NCBI GenBank assembly: GCA_964506645.1
Contig: CAZDML010000002.1
Span: forward strand, 1-64,000
Direction of reading: 5' to 3'
Length of the DNA: 64,000 nt
From: CAZDML01 sp964506645
GTDB taxonomy: Bacteria; Elusimicrobiota; Elusimicrobia; 2-01-FULL-59-12
Both the position numbers and the translations under genes were made by a program. Positions 63,601 to 64,000 of this stretch are shown in pieces. Position 1 is the stretch's first letter. Every line of letters begins with the position of its first letter. Below the pieces are notes generated by a model. It searched no databases and had not been told where the DNA came from. It saw nothing but the letters and a program-made list of their open reading frames with translations.

Positions 63601-64000
63601 GTGCCCGCCGGAACATCGGTGTTGAGCGGGCCAAATTCTACATTGCCCGCCTGATCGGTCGCGCGGCTGACAAAACGATAGCTGATACCGCTCGTAAAGG
63701 CGCTCTGCAGACCGCCTGGCAGGCTGGAGGTCCAGGTGTTGGGAATCGGCGTGGTGCTGTTGGTGACAGTCAGCGTCGCGTAGTTCGGATCGGTAGCGCT
63801 GAAGTTAGCCCCATTCCACCACAAATTGTTGCTCAGACGCTTCACGGCCAATTGCACCGCACCGGTCGAGATCCATGCCGGGTTATTGAGGGCTCCGCTC
63901 AAGTTGTCCGTGGCCGTCCCGGAGACAGAAACCGCCGTGGTCGTTGTGAAATAGAGACCGCTGGGCGAGGAGATGGTGGTGGTCGGTATCAACACGTCGT
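42348..64000 (-). CDS. giant modular surface protein with FlgD-like C-terminal domain (N-terminus beyond window)
   Basis: One frame of more than 7,200 codons without a stop, open past the right edge, so start and signal peptide are not visible. From the N-terminal side: five Ig-like modules (62030-64000), a transitional unit (61660-62030), 27 Big_1-like units of about 126 residues with a GET/PG/GKTG insert (51430-61660), seven divergent units without it (48650-51430), eight calcium-loop modules (43490-48650), FN3-like domains (42690-43490) and a C-terminal FlgD/type IX-like domain (about the last 110 residues: NYPNPVDTRKGG, ITIYDLLGYRVM, VSKGGYLAQIKAGG, ending RKIGVIH). I find only about eight cysteines, all arranged as plausible pairs. 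The build is that of a long surface adhesin or S-layer-like stalk. It is the neighbour of a PorV-like gene. Confidence 0.93.
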   Translation of the reverse strand, partial: DVLIPTTTISSPSGLYFTTTTAVSVSGTATDNLSGALNNPAWISTGAVQLAVKRLSNNLWWNGANFSATDPNYATLTVTNSTTPIPNTWTSSLPGGLQSAFTSGISYRFVSRATDQAGNVEFGPLNTDVPAGTGVSLLYDSSTATSQISVPSNGGVPQAVTLASGTMDDTSTGSGILAVDVAFVDTLNAYWNGSGWTGDCSSGCTPWLSATVVGITSGTWSYNSLSGAFSSNARYKMFVRARDNAGNIPIGNLGSTFDFVTGAGGINFTVDSSSPTSQTTLPTNNVRLSSGPLVISGTASDVSSNGSGIASGGVKIRIGNSSGQYYNPSTALFDNSGTSLNFPLAAQVTPGILPNYTWSVTTGPAISTNVYTDDRYTIQSRANDRSGNFEVAYNTVTFTLDTTAPITLIQKPVNGAAHSIIEPMTVISGTASDPNTYPAGVSRVYVSVEELSGGATHYFNGANFGATTEYFLIATSTASWSYWNTGLDAVNLTNGATYIVHAYAVDAVGNTETPGTTSTVIFDTDTPHGAVSSPADNDVQQNPASIAGTAADVGLAGIRKVQISLRLDNAPTGQSAGPEDYFYNPSSFNAVNNSSFSRVGTDEANSWLDASGTLNWSYSSNSIWISGKRYWAKARSIDNAGNIESNSDIGNGNNFIVTLPADHLQVIVDTTTNITAGTSRDITVNALDNANGVALSYNGTVGFSIANPDATIGPESAGAGLPANYTFVPGSDNGTHVFTNGLTLLKAALGRTLTVSRVSGLAVSAGNQTGINVVPNTTVGLQVLIQGETNAGGKTTAPAGKNTIPLSFTAGAPFTVTVNAVDQYWNVTPSSNPTITATTSDSFDTDPGNKPLSSGTTIFNQTMVSAGVQTMAVSGAGTGNTSSNITINPGTANRLLVMLPGESRVQGKYQTTPLGKSGTPNGILAGNTLVATVYGVDSFYNTDTSDSLDKVWISLSSDTYAVVPSSLTLASGVTTFSLVPVTAGSQVVLATSVLTNPNYVTSNFTVGADTASVGTQRLQLVMQGETAVPGLPPYNQTNGGKSGSPAFYYAGIASTFTVRLVDQYYNLITNNLPMPVVNMHSDTSLSGDPNLTPIFLAMSLNNGVAIGTVTYRTQNNPTSPSTNPTRNLKGWLMTVRDQNDPSDGGSGSYYTMDQSTWVKVYPGPVVKLRVLTANQTYDEGSSPGGAGKTNPALPGSATAGVAFPITIQAVDHYWNRNRGAPGIYTSNVADNVATVGNDVYVQGNSTTPMNQGQVVFASFTPRTAQSGWSFSAVDTDSATISSQTISSVNVKASSNTAVFQVLLPGETNVPGSGGKTGTPTAQTAGVAIQAPGVIVNLVDAYSNPIKNVSGLPFPTVQLAASAASLPMDQYATYPPSLVMTNVGNNGYNATFIASVTLVTAGSNHQIEATDPGLTYAAADSTFFTVSANTLSRYQIVAPGETADAGIPADFGGAGNPAGKTGTPNTQTAGQAFIVTVNATDDWYNIISTNVATYLTSDDAYGTPGLTAQTKALTSGSTTYSVTLLSAQASNGASIPHVLTATGTLNSDVSQNIPMQVASPTKLHILLGGETAVPGNVAGGGKSGSITAATAGTSYSLTVRLTDPYYNVVNNPGGAVNLSLTTTDPYDSPDPDTTKSINSGTYFTTYGHTFKSASTTGWTVTVTTNTGPGYTYASAGPLLVNPDTNAGNPHLLVILLPGESLSQGNVAASGKTGTPFGGVSPVAGSTFTVTVVGTDQYYNLVNDNPVVRVGANASLYTQYPGGASFGLSGGSGTVVTAVNRSTTTASYFVNVVTSNTYNFTASTSTSFTVISGSATLLQLLVQGQTAAPGSPTGKSGSPATPFTAGQMYSATVNATDSYFNLISTAAAKIKMIESDPNATQTNIQQDLTSGTTVFALQFITASGSGWTVRVSTVTGQRLADEVSAALPVVANSPTKIMVTVPGTTLNAGSGISGSPTGATAGAVWKATATITDAYNNAVGGVATGNVWFQTTDPYDTDGTTQPLASGTTSFAIQMYQAGSQTVSMFHTGAYTSGSAAAIPITAGSADRVLVVLPGETYQAGQPPYAPATGGTGGKSGTPTSWIAGTPQIVTVYAVDGYWNQTNSGSSLTLSSPDDPFATGVGAKSLTSGTTTFSVTLFRAVDYNGSSQTIRGNIVGLSNPTYTSPAFTLYPDSGASSPRYLRLLVNGESALPGSTLLKSGPRTGPASDAHFVAGSTITFTLDATDTWGNIISTNVTVNVQTDDTNAKPSPSLSIGLTQGTSTFLWNFVTKRTTDYDLSLAPFTASTATATGFNSAYEHLTIDPDVTKKNLQILVQGETPVQGTGYWPTNNGGKTGAIVTQTAGVAVPITVRVVDDYWNLVEANTTGNPVNIYVITNDSNVVSLGLNPLINGAGTSNGVLSDNTSIILRTATATGWTLTSSGTASGTPFNIHLSSPVKVNAAGLSKLQILLPGETAAPGSVTGKTGTPNTQTAGIAFTLPIGAIRAVDAFYNTVSTVTIATVTLSDIYGTPASQSVSLSGGQSVATLGVTLAVSTDTFSPQVLYANAYNLTTATSAAIPVNQGAPVRLQLLMPGETAVPGFGKSGSVSATVAGATYATTVRMVDAKYNKVTSGTMPTVQVTATDPYAINPAANSLSAGQATFNITFKVANTAPGWTVGAATTAVSGITVSSDTSNFVVVNATTTDRVLVVLPGQTYTPGTARGFLGAITDAVAGTAYISTVTITDRFYNTKTDITPQIQMITSDPYDTDPATTVVNGPTAYTINFRKAPGPWTVFVSTITGYGGAPLISTTTDPITVHAAAPTKLIVLVPGETADPGRAPYDAGQSGGKTGTANTQTAGTPFNVTARLVDSYFNLAESATTFLQLNTDDTNAQSGIQGLGSFQTGSGGQTGQVVITGVTLITRNPAGWQLMVSTATGDPYTMGYSTWIPVQANTAQKLLVLAPGETSQEGNTTGGGKSGSPDSNYPTTPGTLDAFAVGTTYFVEVRAVDAYYNIVTTTAPVVTLTSSDGNAVPVSTDSPKILTGGYQLIPFMMKTAENAAGNASTQTVTASATGFTLSAPYQSGVMTMAPDSVNAVQILVPGQTAAPGSATGKVTTSISTATAGTSFNVTVRTVDRFFNKTNTTPPGMTLASSDPYDNRTAEYQADPLSIALTAGSTIQAWTMTTASTTGWTLTASAPGLNVASDVSPAIPVQSGAAQTLQVILPGESVLAGSGTYNLNGLGRTGTPTAWTSGVSNTLTVNAVDKHFNVVPTASISVKVTPSDLFVSPQTISLIGTTNYAFTLQTATPTASFTALRMSGTPLDASSSSVTSSQITVNANSVVKLQILVPGETAVPGSTTGKTSVSITTQAAGVAFPVTVNVVDLNWNKVPANVKVQLTTTDPYAPALNPQTLSAGATIFQMVFARASSSWTITASTTSDSVTTVSSNTSAVVPVTAGPAAKLQLLIPGETAVAGYIAGGAKGKTGLPTTATAGTNYNVTVRLTDSYYNVQSAATMPSVLLTSTDPFDNESAYLGGNPQSLSAAVAVYGVTPVTAGTWTYTAADQSALGYSSDTSTNVFVQAGAPTKLLIALPNQTLVAGSGINGTAATQIAGVDMPATVYVTDAYSNIVSTGRNPIYVGTNDAYDTDPGSYSLSSGQLQVSSINVQTAGLTTVTAVSNDTNAPALTLASSTFTVTAAGASKLQLVLPGETAVPGNVLMTRGVSGSPNAQTAGVVFYPTVNITDGFWNLVASATGTLRVTSSDPNDQSTGPWTSDGLDPVAINVTTGSYTFPMTLLTSTNTGWTLTAQDLGTSNYTQSLTAAIAVSANSSGGATRKLLTVLPGETPSYGTATGKAGSPSAYTVGNLLQVSVYVTDKFFNTITVPPANPGANTADVQISIVGNQDPYAVNPSTQAINAASGQTTFVYTLYKATTEFFRADDVTVGHGTAWTSSISSQFTASPKSATKLLLLLPGETATPGSGAPGKTGTVNTFVAGSTYTATLQVSDTYFNAVTSHLTEQVAVRTSDPYDTEPATQTISNGQSVANVTLQFRTASTGTASAVDTNLVDPTTTWATSVSPDTGSFNVLAGSATKLMVVMPGEAPLQGSATGRTGSPTSQVAGTAFVTTVYLTDAQYNLVSLGTMPEVLLTSNDSDVNWQSPANPSQLLNGVGYMPWTVVASSAQLSFVITASTTPTTPVGTTAITSGASNALRVYPGPKHHLHITGLPTTSSAGVGFSGCVVMHDAYHNILSTGPHTSTSTVTSISFNAETTGNGYLTDGNQDPPWLPGTTTFNLITGSGQKCLTNYFSLRAAGSRWLQAVDDSDPINVNSTRGWTIDTNNVWSPTGVVYSTPSYITVTPGAPSQWVVDPAGDQNVPAGTLSSLGRWPVTARLADPYDNYADSAGITVALTTANVSGVAGTISFDASASSAVPPVPTTSTVTNSSGAVSVYYYVSSHAGDYGAVRFSATVGAQPVANQSGRMITTGGDTSKLAFVSPPVSQTAGQDYLHLPLFTLERRDDFDNPTDYQGSTVQLDYTANGQVAVHAGRGFSSSNHDYEFQDPNLLGVPITNLAFSGGDTQKTFVYFDKMSSTPIEDGRVGTWTLRAYIGGTGYANSNVRTSYDLIVNPDAKAQIAFHNPVRTLVAGTPLSLTGNPNLSYLNLEIQDTYGNPTPVVSTATLFLASYRVVSSSYDAYGFSSSTSYFAAPPAPSFVNPITTVTINSGFWGTTFYYLDTNASENYTAPVSSPMLRAFSTGTIDGALLSTGTQKVTISPNALYQIGFLSAPSALVAGTTSQQFRFASEDIFGNPSPITNSAAVFTLTTDVPGTASFATPYSTSAFQSGTSSATIAVGQSTMTFYMKDTLAGDRTVTISRNGFVSANSTYTVAPAPASQLVFATPSRYLVAGTTVQYEPNYSVGAPTNTVITVRAMDPYLNISSVTANTVVNFYVSNSTGAYGYTDASNLSLFKYIPGPVLPNVLPVQMLAGNSSVSMYYYDTQQGTRTMVAFDSVGALTSATTTHFISPAPAAYLTIEPINNVNNPMPVNNLLPFGNIVARDQFGNVARGDVKNGQYYTGTVQFGTSGSTTTVQIYDATDLAHVVSSYTFKVADAGTYSNLLMTDSVQETLHVSATDFVTVVPPVVPSNNAFDPNEDTLQGWTNDAARIVPVHSYGDLVTAGVVMTPVDLSPVPTTDPTYNAKQVLLLGTRWQGKTSLAQGDGTVPVDPQYLPVPMMRLSFQVQPPTYSSSTIISQIVLTKNLASGALADSDIAELDLNYDINNDGKFQPESTYQGVQPDPMVSSTTFVNGVATFANLSLPITAASAKNYFVSVRVASDVVTALPANLGLKVTAASQVTVVGLGMASNNFPVVTSTSPVLRQPATIRVDGQDLAAWWDPGTGLGQQNYVSQGSDQVGMLRLGFWTDAFQGAVNRIRVSRTGTGDDTDIADVKIYKDCNSDGVFTPSLDNCDITSGATFVNQVTSITLNSNLIVTPTTSYVFIAYHLSPSASLNTQGASVRNPSDIFPADGTVGAFSQINSTQVPVQPSTDELDLTRVNDPANGFNIGQVATQGDTDVVAMKMTLAVRNPLGGGLVNSAIWNHLRLDRGNPNGFNHARDIDAIRVYYDNNNDGLFEVNADTLVTSTSKVYEFPHEVLTADVDASTTVIPVNDASAYPPAPGLVWIDDEQMTYTALDLTNNKLTGVVRASSGTVAAAHTAGTDVEGQAYLDLVDPNGILNGQEILVTPKNYFIVMDINYLANVNSQDSLGVEIASTSYFVVDTPDLVGNHSGNIGLPPLGQTAGTYITNVKEYVDTVVLTSTNTTVGDYLQQGATNQAVLRFDMRTNHARAGFTGITVSRAGTAADSDITSVKVWYDRAGTGIFNVAVDSPPLGSGVFGNPAAGLARINFDTVTYSTDLNDLTTGPLKVDTAVRKLNNYFITFDMANIATPQNTIGVTVSSPVFVNISAPNTMSGTNMPASSKLRTIIPKPQRLQASSTYYFSTDTGNYPLPHLLAPVMSNDVTATLNTSSGMPTSGLMVIDAEVLGYTGILGNVLTGLSRCVSGSCTTPPAIHSTYTYVNSVEQPNYIGVNYTQGMRNVALIKFSLQDIDDYNIRWFSLDLGRTPGGLSGADSDLSAVKVYSGDTLYRTSDGEIGIQNTLVGSGVSQFGSIHLAVNDPNLGSPGYVLISTAPATYWVVADISQSATAGHAFALNAITKDAFTVGALVAGDGIHSVMPTNFPMQTGDHVIGATVDTMTVVFTDLLPTVIQQNATNVPVAKMNLKVNQNTVIWTGLTLTRTGAKPDDGDVLRMNVWKDINDNGIFDDGNTLPLSTLSQAITASDSSLQVAVSTSFPIGPAVLLVGSELIRYANNDLAGNFTGLTRGFLGTTAAVHAIATNVRGVVNDTLVSDAGTKPGQITPGTDNFTNSVRAITFTAQQIIPNVTDKITGMNYFITYDINPFVPVYRDLNNNGVQDAGEAVSIGGLISATTSFAVITPDLVTLSANPPLTTKLAAFSEYPDQVSFSPDTSITPVYATQGDKDIPILKFSLRSNVSTALFNTLKISRKGAGAVQTQGSNDDIGLVKVYRDVNFNGILEPTTDELISSGTFVQPDPNGTNPKTVQLTIKDQLLSPTTQTYFVAYDIATGATSNNTEGLTIIDPGWFGGSFTPIGVDQMLPNGIPVESRQVTISPLTVRVSGQSLAPGSALEGEASVPLMSVTIQPSINQVVVSSLTLTQLGTITTSTGTPPNLVGDGDFSRLYVHLDTNYNGKLDAGDSLLGSLPWGTTSSGFIGGLATIPFSTAVSINTSGATLLVSADIGTVDGSGAATQGHSAGISVASAGAITMTPLTALQDQSNVYPIRSALVPIFNFQTVQVGTVTMRPDLTTSTVSGLEGVYMPEAWVHDQGAISAHWTTVPPSLPANVTVTYQVGMSASSNTTIAPSLTGWVSLSQTPPITLTGLGLEDTKTYYFFVRTITTINGLTLPPSPVMMGTVHVDVTKPAPPSKFINLPKTSNTGIVTLQWPVPSDYGPSGIFAYKIRQFEGTSPVPTEIIMTSTPSYTFGSNINNNAPAYSLHAPGGAASIGGASTTSPLVYLNGETGAARSPNNFYRWQIQTINGAGTASEWSTISETVNTGLPEDIISEVSNYPNPVDTRKGGLEGKTFITYLLAGDADVEITIYDLLGYRVMHWSFPGGTEGGRQGPNTVPPGGWDGTNEAGQKVSKGGYLAQIKAGGQKGSATVIRKIGVIH
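43490..48650 (-). repeat. eight calcium-loop modules in the giant protein
   Basis: Eight modules of roughly 170-260 residues. Most carry an EF-hand or dockerin-like loop, for example DINNDGKF, DCNSDGVF, DNNNDGLF, DINDNGIF, DVNFNGIL and DTNYNGKL, preceded by a strand with L-x-R-x-G and D-x-D-I-x-x-V-K-V-Y. YF(V/I)xxD(I/M) follows. Calcium binding is inferred from the DxNxDG pattern. Three modules hold a nested insert described in the findings. Confidence 0.75.
48650..51430 (-). repeat. seven divergent Big_1-like units in the giant protein
   Basis: Seven units of about 130 residues keep the core pattern A-G-T...(D)-x-(Y/F)-(G/D/L)-N and the strand order of the preceding array, but lack the GET/PG/GKTG insert. 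Examples of unit starts are SQLVFATPSRYLVAG and YQIGFLSAPSALVAG. Confidence 0.7.
51430..61660 (-). repeat. array of 27 GET-type Big_1-like units
   Basis: Twenty-seven units averaging about 379 bases (126 residues). Consensus start: K-L-Q-(I/V)-L-(L/V)-P-G-E-T-A-x-P-G, then GK(T/S)G(T/S)P, a few residues, T-A-G, then V-T-V-x-x-V-D-x-Y-(Y/F/W)-N, D-P-Y-D and a closing V-x-x-x-(S/T)-K. Units differ from one another throughout, so the array is old rather than freshly duplicated. The latter part of the unit looks like invasin/intimin Big_1 domains; the GET to GKTGTP stretch of about 25 residues ahead of TAG is extra. Confidence 0.8.
62030..64000 (-). repeat. five Ig-like modules at the visible N-terminal end of the giant protein
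   Basis: Five modules of about 120-130 residues with the plan D-(S/T)-x-x-P...P-x-N-x-x-x-L...I-S-G-T-A-S-D...G-S-G-I-x-x-V-x-V, an aromatic-rich middle (YWNGSGW, YYNPSTALF, YFNGANF) and an end of (R/V)-A-x-D-x-A-G-N-x-E. These are bacterial Ig-like domains of the kind found in adhesins. More copies may lie beyond the window. Confidence 0.75.

Noticed and set aside
1..64000. tRNA or rRNA genes
   Set aside because: No cloverleaf with a GGTTCGAAT-type arm or rRNA signature was seen in the few short gaps on either strand.

Overview
The window is one long block of genes on the minus strand from a diderm (Gram-negative type) bacterium of an uncultivated-looking lineage. Every gene I can support runs right to left, many overlap by 1 to 30 bases, and I see no rRNA, tRNA, CRISPR array, integrase or transposase. 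The mix of a PorV/PorQ-family outer-membrane barrel, a giant surface protein with a FlgD-like C-terminal domain, NHL-repeat and TPR proteins and palindromic repeats that run into coding sequence resembles Elusimicrobiota or Omnitrophota genomes. That placement is an inference from gene style, not a phylogenetic result.

Layout from left to right, which is downstream to upstream. 1-723: the start of an exported protein with a P-loop kinase-like domain, cut by the window edge. 851-5462: dnaE and rmuC (replication and DNA maintenance). 5513-10018: a cell-envelope group (VanZ-like, polysaccharide deacetylase, GT-B glycosyltransferase, N-acetylmuramoyl-L-alanine amidase, LysM protein). 10028-13692: YvlD-like membrane protein, RNase HI, YajQ, UDP-GlcNAc 2-epimerase and a WecA/TagO-like phosphotransferase, the last two supplying surface polysaccharide synthesis. 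13700-20284: glyA, a low-molecular-weight phosphatase, YrdC, argJ, argC, rsmI and a GAF/HD-GYP c-di-GMP phosphodiesterase. 20305-27571: transketolase, an orphan PAS protein and two exported proteins whose signal peptides are encoded by palindromic repeats. 27573-31762: folD, metF, a YprB-like exonuclease, a lipid kinase and a PHP protein. 31771-40228: a small hypothetical gene and three related coiled-coil genes of 267, 685 and 1655 residues. 40416-42032: a PorV-like barrel fused to TPRs, preceded by a c-di-GMP-I (GEMM-I) riboswitch at 42039-42122. 42348-64000: one open reading frame of more than 7,200 codons that runs off the right edge.

The part most likely to be new is 31771-64000. A c-di-GMP riboswitch sits directly upstream of a PorV-like outer-membrane protein, followed on the same strand by three giant coiled-coil proteins. 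Next door upstream is a giant surface protein made of 5 Ig-like modules, about 34 Big_1-like modules (27 carrying a distinctive GET/PG/GKTG insert), 8 calcium-loop modules and a C-terminal domain like those handled by PorV in type IX secretion. My reading is a c-di-GMP-controlled surface export or anchoring system with a large cytoplasmic filament or scaffold. The riboswitch and domain calls are read from the sequence; the joint function is inference.
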